12,428 nt of DNA from CAUZIZ01 sp047514575 (GCA_047514575.1 JAKZYH010000368.1:1-12428), one strand, 5' to 3'. Counted from the first letter of the stretch, positions 1 through 7,568 are shown. Notes: generated by a model not told the origin, from the sequence alone. Numbers and translations are program-made.

Positions 1-423
1 CCGCAGCACAGTCTTCAGCTTGACGTTGCGGCCGTCAGACCCCTCCAGATCGAAGAGATCTTGGAGGACCAGGGTTAGTCCGGCCGTCTTGCCCGGAAGA
101 ATCCTGACAGTCTGTTCCCTCCGAGGAGAAACATACTGCGAACTCTTGACCAGCACCTGATAGGTGCCCATCTGGAGGTTCTTGAAGAAGATCTGACCAA
201 GCTTGTTGCTCCGCGTCAGGATAGGCAAAACCTGATCTGACGACTGTCCCAGAAGCGTCACCAGGATGCCTGGGACAGGGTGTCCTGACTGGTCCTGGAT
301 GATCCCGCTCAGCTGTCCTAGAGGAGACGCTGCAGCGGGCAAAACCAGAAGCCCGATCACGACTCCGAGAGCCAGACAATAGGTAAAAAGACGACGCTCA
401 ATCTGGGTTGTGTTGCCCATCAT
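1..423 (-). CDS. Exported protein with carboxypeptidase-regulatory-like domain (5' part only)
   Basis: The reading frame opens at ATG 423 (a second ATG follows at 420) and stays open to base 1, giving 141 residues with no stop, so the gene continues left of the window. The start is supported by a GAGG ribosome site at 432-435 on this strand, 8 nt before ATG 423. Residues 10-11 are Arg-Arg, 12-28 are hydrophobic, and an Ala-Ala-Ala/Ser stretch at 30-33 looks like a signal-peptidase I site, so export is likely. Residues about 37-125 read as a beta-sandwich of the carboxypeptidase-regulatory-like/Cna-B type: 'GQLSGIIQDQSGHPVPG' opening, then 'NKLGQIFFKNLQMGTYQVLV'. In this family such domains often precede a TonB-dependent-receptor barrel, repeats or an enzyme domain, and what follows here is not visible. 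The specific role is unknown. Confidence 0.8.
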   Translation of the reverse strand, partial: MMGNTTQIERRLFTYCLALGVVIGLLVLPAAASPLGQLSGIIQDQSGHPVPGILVTLLGQSSDQVLPILTRSNKLGQIFFKNLQMGTYQVLVKSSQYVSPRREQTVRILPGKTAGLTLVLQDLFDLEGSDGRNVKLKTVLR

Positions 424-465
424 TACTGATGCCTCATTCTAACTGGATGCAGAAATCTTAGTCAA

Positions 466-495
466 ACTACAGCAGGAAAGCAAGTTTTCTGACAA
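466..495 (-). promoter_or_regulatory. Possible sigma70 promoter for the left-edge exported protein
   Basis: On the minus strand TTGTCA (490-495, 5 of 6 to TTGACA) is followed after 18 bp by TGTAGT (466-471, 4 of 6 to TATAAT). A transcript would begin around 459 and give a leader of roughly 35 nt before ATG 423. An alternative pairing, TTGCTT with TAAGAT slightly downstream, is weaker at the -35. The -35 lies inside the inverted repeat at 488-516. This is a match by eye to consensus only. Confidence 0.3.
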
Positions 496-516
496 GGAAA
501 ATCGGTTCCTGTCAGA
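488..516. repeat. Imperfect 11-bp inverted repeat, operator-like
   Basis: The left arm TCTGACAaGGAA (488-499, one extra A) and the right arm TTCCTGTCAGA (506-516) are complementary over 11 pairs and are separated by a 6-bp spacer (500-505). There is no T-tract on either side, so it is not a typical intrinsic terminator. It overlaps the putative -35 of the minus-strand promoter, which fits a repressor or activator binding site. No regulator family is assigned. Confidence 0.5.
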
Positions 517-789
517 TTCGGGACTCCGAGTGCAATTCTGGCCTTGGAAGTTGGAATCCCAATCCTCATAGGTTGGCTCGCCTGGTTCCAAGAGTTGATC
601 GGGCTCCCCCAGACCCTGGCCCCATTCGAGAAGGAAACTTCCGGCTACTGGGGATCTGTGCGTCACTCGGTGGGGAAGAGTTGTCCGGCTCTCTCCTCGG
701 AACCTGGGCTCATTTTGCTAGCGGCTCAAGTCGTTCGCGGCTCTGTCGGACTTGGCTCCGTAACGCGGGTAGTTCACCCGTTGGCGGTA

Positions 790-853
790 CCCTCGGACGT
801 TCCGACGTGCGACCCTCGGACGTTCCGACGTGCGACCCTCAGACGTTCCGACG
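790..853. repeat. 23-bp tandem repeat, about 2.8 copies, with internal dyad
   Basis: The unit begins CCCTCGGACGTTCCGACG and ends TGCGA. Copies lie at 790-812 and 813-835 (identical), followed by an 18-bp partial copy at 836-853 with one G-to-A change. Each full unit contains TCGGA-CGT-TCCGA, a 5-bp perfect inverted repeat around a 3-base loop, so each copy could form a small hairpin or be a protein site. The array ends about 110 bp upstream of the rlmB start. Confidence 0.85.
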
Positions 854-963
854 ATTCTTTGAAGCTTCAGCTCAGAGGAAGCTTAGCGGGCGCACATCCT
901 CTTCCCACGGGTTCTACCATTTAGTGAGATACTGAAGTCGCTGATCGCCACAACGCTTTCTTT

Positions 964-1692
964 ATGGTTATCTACGGAACCCATTCGGTGACGGAAGCTC
1001 TCAGGTCCGAGGATCGGAGCCTGGAGCGCGTACTTGTCCAACGAGGAAAAACGAACGCCCGTCTTCAGAAGATCATCGAGCTTGCCCGCGACCGCGGAGT
1101 TCCGGTGCGGTTCGAGTCCCCGGATGTCCTACGACAGAAAGCCTCGACACCCCACCATCAGGAAGTGGTGGCCGAGGTCTCACCTATAGAGTATGTAGAA
1201 CTATCGGAAATTCTGCTGCAGCATCCAACCTTGCTCCTGATCGTGGCGGGGGTCGAGGACCCACACAATCTGGGAGCGCTGCTTCGAACGGCGGAAGCGG
1301 TGGGCGTCGAAGGAGTTTTGATTCCTTCAAGACGAGCGTGCCCCGTCACTCCTACCGTCGTCAAATGCAGCGCGGGAGCAGCTCTACATCTGAGGATCGC
1401 CCGTATCGGAAATATTCGTCAGACTCTGGAGAAGCTCAAGCGAGAGGGACTCTGGATCGTCGGCCTGGATCCAGCTGGGACCACCCACGTCGGTCAGATC
1501 GACACCTCGTTGCCGCTGGTCGTGATCGTGGGCGGGGAACAGGATGGATTGAGCCGACTGGTTCGGCAACACTGTGATTTTCTGACGGCCCTGCCCATGA
1601 AGGGCCGGGTCGCATCCTTGAATCTCTCGGTAGCGGCGGGCGTCTTTCTCTATCAGGTTCTACTTCGACGCGGTGAGGACCCAGCCGTCTGA
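964..1692 (+). CDS. rlmB: 23S rRNA (guanosine-2'-O-)-methyltransferase RlmB, SPOUT family
   Basis: The 242-residue product, close to the usual RlmB/TrmH length, should transfer a methyl group from S-adenosylmethionine to the 2'-OH of a guanosine in the 23S rRNA peptidyl-transferase region (G2251 in E. coli). Residues about 2-75 form the small RNA-binding (SpoU substrate-binding) domain, opening 'IYGTHSVTEAL'. Residues about 90-237 are the knotted SpoU/TrmH catalytic domain with motif 1 DPHNLGALLRTAEAVG (99-114, catalytic Arg likely R108), motif 2 VGGEQDGLS (from V189) and motif 3 MKGRVASLNLSVA (212-224). ATG 964 is the only usable start: an in-frame stop lies at 925-927 with no ATG, GTG or TTG between. 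There is no clear Shine-Dalgarno before it. Its 3' end overlaps hyuA on the other strand by 40 bp. Another 2'-O-methylating SpoU enzyme is the only alternative. Confidence 0.93.
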   Translation: MVIYGTHSVTEALRSEDRSLERVLVQRGKTNARLQKIIELARDRGVPVRFESPDVLRQKASTPHHQEVVAEVSPIEYVELSEILLQHPTLLLIVAGVEDPHNLGALLRTAEAVGVEGVLIPSRRACPVTPTVVKCSAGAALHLRIARIGNIRQTLEKLKREGLWIVGLDPAGTTHVGQIDTSLPLVVIVGGEQDGLSRLVRQHCDFLTALPMKGRVASLNLSVAAGVFLYQVLLRRGEDPAV

Positions 1693-3689
1693 GGCTCCAA
1701 CAGCAGATTGAACCACTCGTCCACGACAGCGCGGAAGTCAGGAGCGATCAACGTCGTCGCGCTGTATTCCAGCACCACGGCGGGCCCGGCAATCCGGTGA
1801 CCCGGCCGCAGCCGCTCCCGCGAATAGAAGCGAGTCTTCAACGGTTCCCTGTCAAAAAACACTTTCCTTTCGCGCACGACCGATTCCTGGGGAGCGTCTC
1901 CGGACGTGGGAGACGATCGGGGAAAAGGGAGTTCCGAATGGCGGCCTGAGCCGCGGACTCGGATATTGACGATCTCGACAGGTTGGTCCAGGCTGGCGAA
2001 TCCATAGTGCTTTTCGTGCGCGCGGTGAAAGGACTGAACGAAGTTCGCAGTGTAGGGAACATTGAGTTCATAGGACTGCCCGATGTAGCGGGCGTCCAAG
2101 GTCTTCTCGAGTGTGACCCGCGAGGGCTCAAAGCCCTCATCTTTCAACTGTCCGCGAATCTGATCCAGGAGCGGAGCGAAGGCCTCCTGAAGACGTTGGC
2201 TTGCTCTGGAGTCACTCGACAAGAACCGAGTCGTCAACGAAGTGTCTCTGACAACATCGCTGCCCACGATACCCATGGCCGAGATCAGGCCCGGATTGGC
2301 TGGCACCAGGACTCTAGGAATTTTCAGGGACCGCGCTAGATCGCAGGCGTGGAGCCCGCCGGCACCGCCGAAGCTCACCAACGTGAAGTCGCGCGTGTCG
2401 TAGCCTTTTTGCAGGGAGATCACACGGAGTGCTGCCTCCATCTGGGTGTTGACGATTTCCAGGATCCCGTCGGCAGTTTCCGTGGCCGTCAGAGGCCGGC
2501 TGGCCAACCGGATCCGACCTCCCAGGCGTTCAAGACCTCCCAGAACCCGGCGGGGGAACAGCTTCATCTCACCCCCCAGAAACCACTCCGGGTCAATCCT
2601 CCCCAGATGCAGGTGGGCGTCCGTCACCGTCACATCCCGGCCCTTGCCGTAGCAGAGCGGCCCCGGGTGAGCACCCGCACTGCGAGGCCCCACGCGCAGG
2701 AGATCCCCCGAATCGATCCACGCAACCGAGCCGCCTCCAGCACCGATGGAATGAATCGGGATCGTCTGCACGGGTACCGGGAGATGATCGATCACAGCCT
2801 CGTTGGTGGTCGAAACTCCACCTTCGCAGAGACAGACATCGGTCGAAGTCCCTCCCATATCCAGGGTTATCGTCTTGTCATATCCGGCAAGCCGTGTCAT
2901 CCTGAAGGCTCCAAGCACCCCGCCTGCCGGACCCGAGAGAAGCGTTCGGACCGGTTCCAGTTGAGAGGAAGAAGCCGGCATGGTTCCGCCATTGGACTGC
3001 ATGATGGTGAGACGCCCCTTCTTCACCTGGGGATCTGCACTCAAGGCCGACAGATAGCTCGACATTATAGGAGTAAGGTAGGCGTTGATGACCGTCGCGG
3101 AAGTGCGTTCGTACTCGCGAAACTCGGGTAGGATCTGGTGTGAAAGCGAGATTGGAAGCTTGCTCGCCTGGAGTGCCTCCTGGATCCGAATCTCGTTACT
3201 GGGATTTCGGTAGCTGTGAAGCAAGACCACGGCAATCGACTCGGGTGCAAGCTTGCGGATCCGGGCGCGGAGCGACTCCAGGCTCCCCTCCTCCAAAGGC
3301 GTCGCAATAGTGCCATCCGAGAGAGTGCGCTCTTTGACCCCGAGGCGTTTGGTCCTGGCTACCAGAGGCTTCGAGCGAGAGCCCGATAGGCGATAGAGGT
3401 GGGGCCGATTCTGGCGCCCAATCTCCAAGATGTCCTCAAACCCTTCGGTAGTGACCAGGACCGTCTTGGCGCCCTTTCGCTCCAGCAATGCGTTCGTAGC
3501 GACCGTCGACCCGTGCTGCGCCAGGAAACCCGAGTCGCTGCGGTTCTCGAGAATGCGGGTCAGTCCCTCGAGAACGGCGCGCTCCGGACGATTCGGTGTA
3601 GAGGGCAGCTTCAAGACTGAAACCCGATCTCCATCCACTACGACGAAGTCGGTGAAAGTGCCCCCAGTGTCTACGCCGATTCGAAGCAT
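1653..3689 (-). CDS. hyuA: Hydantoinase/oxoprolinase family protein, HyuA-type A subunit
   Basis: The 678-residue product matches the usual length of N-methylhydantoinase A / acetone carboxylase beta-like proteins. It belongs to the ASKHA (actin-like ATPase) fold: N-terminal phosphate loop GVDTGGTFTD at residues 5-14, a second nucleotide-binding motif DMGGTSTDV near 275-284, then a 'GAGGGSVAW...GPRSAGAHPGP' stretch and SFGGAGGLHACDLA near 432-447. Family members hydrolyse or carboxylate cyclic amides such as hydantoins or 5-oxoproline at the cost of ATP, usually with a HyuB partner. The substrate cannot be read from sequence. ATG 3689 is fixed by an in-frame stop just upstream; GAAGGGAG sits about 13 nt before it, a rather long spacing. 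No HyuB lies beside it: downstream is convergent rlmB, upstream is divergent ntrY. Cytoplasmic, with no signal peptide. Confidence 0.88.
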   Translation of the reverse strand: MLRIGVDTGGTFTDFVVVDGDRVSVLKLPSTPNRPERAVLEGLTRILENRSDSGFLAQHGSTVATNALLERKGAKTVLVTTEGFEDILEIGRQNRPHLYRLSGSRSKPLVARTKRLGVKERTLSDGTIATPLEEGSLESLRARIRKLAPESIAVVLLHSYRNPSNEIRIQEALQASKLPISLSHQILPEFREYERTSATVINAYLTPIMSSYLSALSADPQVKKGRLTIMQSNGGTMPASSSQLEPVRTLLSGPAGGVLGAFRMTRLAGYDKTITLDMGGTSTDVCLCEGGVSTTNEAVIDHLPVPVQTIPIHSIGAGGGSVAWIDSGDLLRVGPRSAGAHPGPLCYGKGRDVTVTDAHLHLGRIDPEWFLGGEMKLFPRRVLGGLERLGGRIRLASRPLTATETADGILEIVNTQMEAALRVISLQKGYDTRDFTLVSFGGAGGLHACDLARSLKIPRVLVPANPGLISAMGIVGSDVVRDTSLTTRFLSSDSRASQRLQEAFAPLLDQIRGQLKDEGFEPSRVTLEKTLDARYIGQSYELNVPYTANFVQSFHRAHEKHYGFASLDQPVEIVNIRVRGSGRHSELPFPRSSPTSGDAPQESVVRERKVFFDREPLKTRFYSRERLRPGHRIAGPAVVLEYSATTLIAPDFRAVVDEWFNLLLEPQTAGSSPRRSRT

Positions 3690-3811
3690 AACTGATCATC
3701 TACTCCCTTCTATACCGCTCCCGTCCCGCTACCCATTGGCGCCCTGCGCACACATACGTTCCACTCACCCGAACTCGACCCCGATAGGGAGGCCTCTACT
3801 GGCCAGAAGCC

Positions 3812-3839
3812 GTGGCATCCGGCAACGAAATGCTACAAT
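3812..3839 (+). promoter_or_regulatory. Extended -10 sigma70-type promoter for ntrYX-xerC
   Basis: TGC-TACAAT (3831-3839) is an extended -10 with 5 of 6 matches to TATAAT. A weaker -35, GTGGCA (3812-3817, 4 of 6), lies 16 bp upstream. Transcription would start near 3845-3847 and leave a leader of about 95 nt before the ntrY ATG. Consensus match only. Confidence 0.5.
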
Positions 3840-3844
3840 ACACA

Positions 3845-3917
3845 AGAGTTGAAAACTCTGCCAGCCTGGGAGGGAATCCCAAAAGGGGCTGAGCGTTCCA
3901 TCCCCCAACTCCCTGGC
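3845..3917 (+). promoter_or_regulatory. Structured ntrY 5' leader: hairpin at the predicted +1 plus a longer stem
   Basis: AGAGTT-GAA-AACTCT (3845-3859) is a perfect 6-bp inverted repeat with a 3-base loop, located exactly where the predicted transcript begins. Next, GCCAG (3860-3864) and GGAG (3869-3872) can pair with CTGGC (3913-3917) and CTCC (3909-3912), enclosing a smaller CCC-AAAA-GGG hairpin (3878-3887). This may be an mRNA-stabilising 5' stem, an operator at +1, or a leader structure affecting ntrY translation. It matches no riboswitch class I know. Confidence 0.4.
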
Positions 3918-3939
3918 ATTCCCGAGTGGATGACGCAAG

Positions 3940-6147
3940 ATGAAACAGGCTGAGCTACCGCGAAAGATCTATACCAGCTCCGGGCTTCTCGCCTTTTTCA
4001 TCCTGCTCGTCATCGTCGCCGTCATCTTTCTCAATCCGACTTCTGTGGGCAGTCAGGGCTTTCTCTCGAATCTTACTCTATGGGCGGTTGTCTGGGCGAT
4101 CAATTTCACCATCATCCTGATCCTGTCCTTCGTGCTGGCCAGGAACCTGATCAAGCTCTTTTTCGAGTATCAGACACAACGTCCTGGAAGCAGGCTGAAG
4201 AGCAAGCTTGTGCTGACTCTGACGATTTTCTCTCTGTTCCCCGCAGTCATCATGTTCTTCCTGGCTTCAGGACTGATCAATCAGAACTTGAAACTCTGGT
4301 TCAGGGCTCCCTCAGAACAGCTCCTGGCCTCGTCCCAGACCATATCAGCCAAGTACTATGAGGAGAGACGGAACGTCAGCCTGGTAGCCGCACGATACTT
4401 GATCACTCAAGTGGACTGGCAAACGATGATCCCCACCGCGGCACTGACGGATAGCCTTCAGAATCTTAGTTTTGAAGCAGTGACCGTCTTCAATCCGGAG
4501 GGGGAACCGGTCTACCGCCTGGGCAATTGGGACGACGCCTCCATCGGACAGGCATTGAAAGATCTCCTGGCAGGCCGTGAACACTACGTGTTGCAACACC
4601 ATCCGGACTCCGAAAAGAAGCGATTCGAGGACCGCGGAATCGTCGGCGTACCCGCTCTTGACCGGGACGGCTCCATCCTCGGCGGAATCGCCTTGCGCTT
4701 CGTGGTGCCCGAGAGCGTGATGTTCCACGCAGCCGAGATCCAGACGGCATCCCAGACCTACGAGGCAATGTCACAGCTGCTCAGGGAAGTAGAACTCAAC
4801 TACTTTGCCATACTGGGCCTGACCATGTTGGCGGTGGTTTTCGGCTTTGTCTGGCTGGGCACCTACATCGCCAGGAGAATTACCGTGCCCTTGGAGGCTC
4901 TCGCTGCCGGGTCCCGGGAAATCGCCGACGGCAATCTCGACTATCGTGTTCAGCTGCAGGCTCCAGACGAGCTTGGCATTCTAGTTAACTCCTTCAATCA
5001 AATGGCCGACGAAATCAATCAGAGTCGGCAGAAGCTGGAACAAGCCAACTCCGAGCTCCGGGCCACCAACGAACATCTTGACGAACGCAGACGCTATATC
5101 GAAACCATCCTCCAGAACATCACCACCGGTGTTGTCAGCGTCGACGAGGACGAGGTCATTCGGACCGCCAACGAGGCGGCCCTCAAGATGTTTGGTGCGA
5201 GCCCTAGCTCGATTTTGGACCGTCCTATCAAGAAGGTCCTGAACCGAGAGCTGTACGCAGAGTTTCAGGAAATGAAACGTCACGCCCGCCTCTATCGCAC
5301 CTATCGCAAGCGGGTCACCTTCAAGCGAGGCGATGGCCATCTGCCGGTCGCAGCTACCATTACCCGAAACACCCTGGCCTTCAAGGGCGGGGTAGAGCAT
5401 TTGATCGTGCTCGATGATCTCACCGAGTTGATCAGAGCCGAGAAGTTCGCCGCCTGGCAGGAGGTGGCACGCCGCCTGGCGCACGAGATCAAGAATCCAC
5501 TGACTCCGATCCGACTGTCGGCCGAAAGGGTCAAGAATCGCTTCGAGAAGACGAGTAAATCGGCTCCACCCTGGGAGGGTCGGCAGGAATTCGAGCCCGT
5601 CCTCAATGATGGCGTCCGCATCATCGTCGCCGAGGCCGAGATGCTGAGATCCCTGGTCGAGGAGTTTTCTCGCTTTGCCAGACTCCCGACCTGCAAACCG
5701 ATCAGGGTCGAGCTACACCCCTTGATTCAGCAGACCCTGTCGCGCTACGACGGGGCTCTCGAGAGTGTCAAATTGGAAACGGTTTTTGATCCCAGAATCG
5801 ATTATCTGAAACTGGACCCGGAACAGATTCAGCGCGTCTTTTTCAATCTCATCGACAATTCTCTGGAAGCCCTCACCCGTTCGGCTTCGAAGCGGCGGAT
5901 CGGCATTCGTACGCGATTCAATGAGGCACGGCACTCGGTAGCAATCGAGTTTGATGACAACGGGGTCGGCATTCCTCTCGAAGACTACGAGCACCTTTTC
6001 CTTCCCTACTTTTCAACCAAGGAGAGGGGGACGGGTCTGGGCCTGGCAATCGTGCGGCAGATCGTTTCCGAGCACAATGGTTTCATCCGGGCGGAACCGA
6101 ATCATCCAGAGGGCACTCGCTTCATCATGGAGCTTCCCATCTCGTAG
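3940..6147 (+). CDS. ntrY: NtrY-like membrane sensor histidine kinase (HAMP-PAS-HisKA-HATPase)
   Basis: The 735-residue kinase has the NtrY layout: transmembrane helices near residues 14-31, 45-68 and 89-111, a presumably periplasmic sensor region to about 285, a fourth helix at 288-311, HAMP about 308-360, a coiled-coil-like linker, PAS about 385-480, the dimerisation/phosphoacceptor domain with H515 in LAHEIKNPLTPI, and an ATP-binding domain with N box FNLIDNSLEAL (N636, N640), G1 box DDNGVGIP (672-679) and G2 box GTGLGLAI (697-704). All catalytic boxes are intact. It should autophosphorylate H515 and pass phosphate to NtrX, encoded 59 bp downstream. The name reflects architecture and partner; the signal sensed (nitrogen in some Proteobacteria, redox or cell-envelope state in others) is unknown here. 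The start ATG has no strong Shine-Dalgarno, and nearby upstream ATG and GTG codons are out of frame. Confidence 0.9.
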   Translation: MKQAELPRKIYTSSGLLAFFILLVIVAVIFLNPTSVGSQGFLSNLTLWAVVWAINFTIILILSFVLARNLIKLFFEYQTQRPGSRLKSKLVLTLTIFSLFPAVIMFFLASGLINQNLKLWFRAPSEQLLASSQTISAKYYEERRNVSLVAARYLITQVDWQTMIPTAALTDSLQNLSFEAVTVFNPEGEPVYRLGNWDDASIGQALKDLLAGREHYVLQHHPDSEKKRFEDRGIVGVPALDRDGSILGGIALRFVVPESVMFHAAEIQTASQTYEAMSQLLREVELNYFAILGLTMLAVVFGFVWLGTYIARRITVPLEALAAGSREIADGNLDYRVQLQAPDELGILVNSFNQMADEINQSRQKLEQANSELRATNEHLDERRRYIETILQNITTGVVSVDEDEVIRTANEAALKMFGASPSSILDRPIKKVLNRELYAEFQEMKRHARLYRTYRKRVTFKRGDGHLPVAATITRNTLAFKGGVEHLIVLDDLTELIRAEKFAAWQEVARRLAHEIKNPLTPIRLSAERVKNRFEKTSKSAPPWEGRQEFEPVLNDGVRIIVAEAEMLRSLVEEFSRFARLPTCKPIRVELHPLIQQTLSRYDGALESVKLETVFDPRIDYLKLDPEQIQRVFFNLIDNSLEALTRSASKRRIGIRTRFNEARHSVAIEFDDNGVGIPLEDYEHLFLPYFSTKERGTGLGLAIVRQIVSEHNGFIRAEPNHPEGTRFIMELPIS

Positions 6148-6206
6148 AATCCATCTTGAGTCAAGCCGCACCTGGTGACGGAGAGCGGTAAACCGTAGCA
6201 ACCTGT

Positions 6207-7568
6207 ATGAGCAAGGCAAAACTGCTAATCGTTGATGACGAAGAGGGCGTTCGCAGCACCCTCGCTGCAGTCCTTCAGGATGAGGAGTGTCTGGTGGACT
6301 GCGCCTCGACCGGTGAAGAGTGCATCAACCTCGTCGAAAAAAGACCTTACGACATCATTTTTCTAGACGTCTGGCTGCCGGGTAAGGACGGCATCCAGGT
6401 GCTGCAGGAGGTTCGCAGTCGGAGGCCCACCCAATACGTGATCATGATCTCAGGGCACGGCACCATCGAGACCGCAGTCCAAGCCACCAAGTTCGGGGCC
6501 TTCGATTTCCTGGAAAAGCCACTTTCTCTCCAGAAGGTCGTCCTGGTCCTGGAACATGCACTCAAGCAGAAGCGCCTGGAGGAGGAGAATCGTAGCCTGA
6601 AGAACTTCATTCGGCAGGAGACCAATATGATCGGGACCTCCGTCCCGATGCAGGCACTACGTCAACAGGTGGCGTACGCGGCTCCGACAGAAGGTCGCAT
6701 CTTGATCTACGGCGAGAACGGAACCGGTAAGGAACTGGTGGCTAAGCTGCTTCATCTAAGCAGCAACAGAAAAGACGAGCCGTTCGTCGAGGTCAATTGT
6801 GCCGCGATCCCGGATGAGCTCATAGAAAGTGAGCTGTTCGGGACTGTCAAGGGTGCCTATACCGGTGCCACTGAGACTCGAAAGGGGAAATTTGAGCTAG
6901 CCGATCGAGGAACTCTTTTCCTGGACGAAGTGGCCGACATGAGCTTGAAGACACAGGCCAAGGTTCTACGCGCCCTGGAGGATCAGCGATTCTACCCGGT
7001 AGGTGGGAATCAGCCAGCGGAAGTGGACGTCCGAGTCATTGCCGCTACCAACCGGGACCTGGAAAAAGCAATCGAGAAAGAAAACTTTCGGGAAGACCTC
7101 TTCTTCCGGCTCAACGTCATCCCCTTCGAGGTACCGCCTCTTCGTGAGCGCAGAGAGGATATCCAGGAACTTCTCGACTACTTCATGGACCTCTTTTGTC
7201 CGCGCTACGGGAAGCCCAAGAAACTGATCCTTCCCGAGGTCCTGGAGCTGCTTCATCGCTACCGTTGGCCCGGCAACGTACGGGAACTCAGGAACATGGT
7301 GGAGCGTTGGGTCATCATGGTGCCGGGCGACGAGGTTGGCTTGTCTGATCTCCCCGATTCGATTCTCGAAGGGCCCGCTCCTCTAGAGGAGCGGGAGGTG
7401 GGAGCGACCTGGCAAGAAGCCAGGGCAGAATTCGAGCGCCGATTCCTGGAGGCGAAACTCCTTCAACACAACGGAAATATTAGCAGGACGGCCACCGAAA
7501 TAGGCATGGAGCGCAGCCACCTTCACCGAAAGCTGAAGGCATATAACATAAGGTCAAAGAAGACGTAG
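6207..7568 (+). CDS. ntrX: NtrX-like sigma54-type response regulator (REC-AAA+-Fis HTH)
   Basis: The 453-residue regulator has a receiver domain (about 1-120; acidic pocket D10-D11, phosphoacceptor D54 in FLDVWLPGKDG, K in the LEKPLS segment), a central AAA+ domain (about 140-375) and a C-terminal Fis-type helix-turn-helix ending in ERSHLHRKLKAYNI. Walker A is GENGTGKE (169-176, Asn where Ser is commonest), the sigma54-contact loop is GAYTGA (216-221) instead of GAFTGA, Walker B is TLFLDE (236-241), and the arginine-finger region and WPGNVREL are present. It should be phosphorylated by NtrY and activate sigma54-RNA polymerase, although some NtrX proteins act with sigma70. ATG 6207 is the only start, since an in-frame stop lies just upstream. 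The ntrY-ntrX gap of 59 bp holds the small palindrome CTTGAGTCAAG (6155-6165). Confidence 0.92.
   Translation: MSKAKLLIVDDEEGVRSTLAAVLQDEECLVDCASTGEECINLVEKRPYDIIFLDVWLPGKDGIQVLQEVRSRRPTQYVIMISGHGTIETAVQATKFGAFDFLEKPLSLQKVVLVLEHALKQKRLEEENRSLKNFIRQETNMIGTSVPMQALRQQVAYAAPTEGRILIYGENGTGKELVAKLLHLSSNRKDEPFVEVNCAAIPDELIESELFGTVKGAYTGATETRKGKFELADRGTLFLDEVADMSLKTQAKVLRALEDQRFYPVGGNQPAEVDVRVIAATNRDLEKAIEKENFREDLFFRLNVIPFEVPPLRERREDIQELLDYFMDLFCPRYGKPKKLILPEVLELLHRYRWPGNVRELRNMVERWVIMVPGDEVGLSDLPDSILEGPAPLEEREVGATWQEARAEFERRFLEAKLLQHNGNISRTATEIGMERSHLHRKLKAYNIRSKKT

Larger units (their letters stand above)
424..963. other. 540-bp intergenic region with regulatory dyads and tandem repeats
   Basis: This region separates the left-edge exported-protein gene (transcribed leftward) from rlmB (transcribed rightward). 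I find no convincing gene: two overlapping plus-strand open frames (544-924 and 573-935) start at TTG without a ribosome site, run through the tandem repeat and look low-complexity. Visible structure includes the inverted repeat at 488-516, a short dyad CGGGT-AGTTC-ACCCG near 764-779, the 23-bp tandem repeat at 790-853, and a hairpin with 7-bp arms AAGCTTC/GAAGCTT at 862-868 and 878-884. No tRNA cloverleaf or T-arm consensus was recognised on either strand. Confidence 0.6.

Noticed and set aside
640..780. Possible tRNA in the region before rlmB
   Set aside because: Several short dyads are present, but no T-arm GTTC-A consensus, anticodon arm or acceptor pairing could be assembled on either strand.
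544..935. Two overlapping plus-strand open frames (544-924 and 573-935) upstream of rlmB
   Set aside because: Both begin at TTG with no ribosome site, run through the 23-bp tandem repeat, lack protein-like patterns and end before rlmB with no family resemblance. They look like chance open frames in GC-rich DNA.
2349..3131. Long plus-strand open frame inside hyuA
   Set aside because: It is the antisense shadow of a well-conserved HyuA coding region, with no ribosome site and no recognisable domain.
5465..5485. TGGCAC followed by TGGCG, reminiscent of a sigma54 -24/-12 promoter
   Set aside because: It falls inside the HisKA coding region of ntrY, the -12 part does not match TTGC, and it is not upstream of any gene start.
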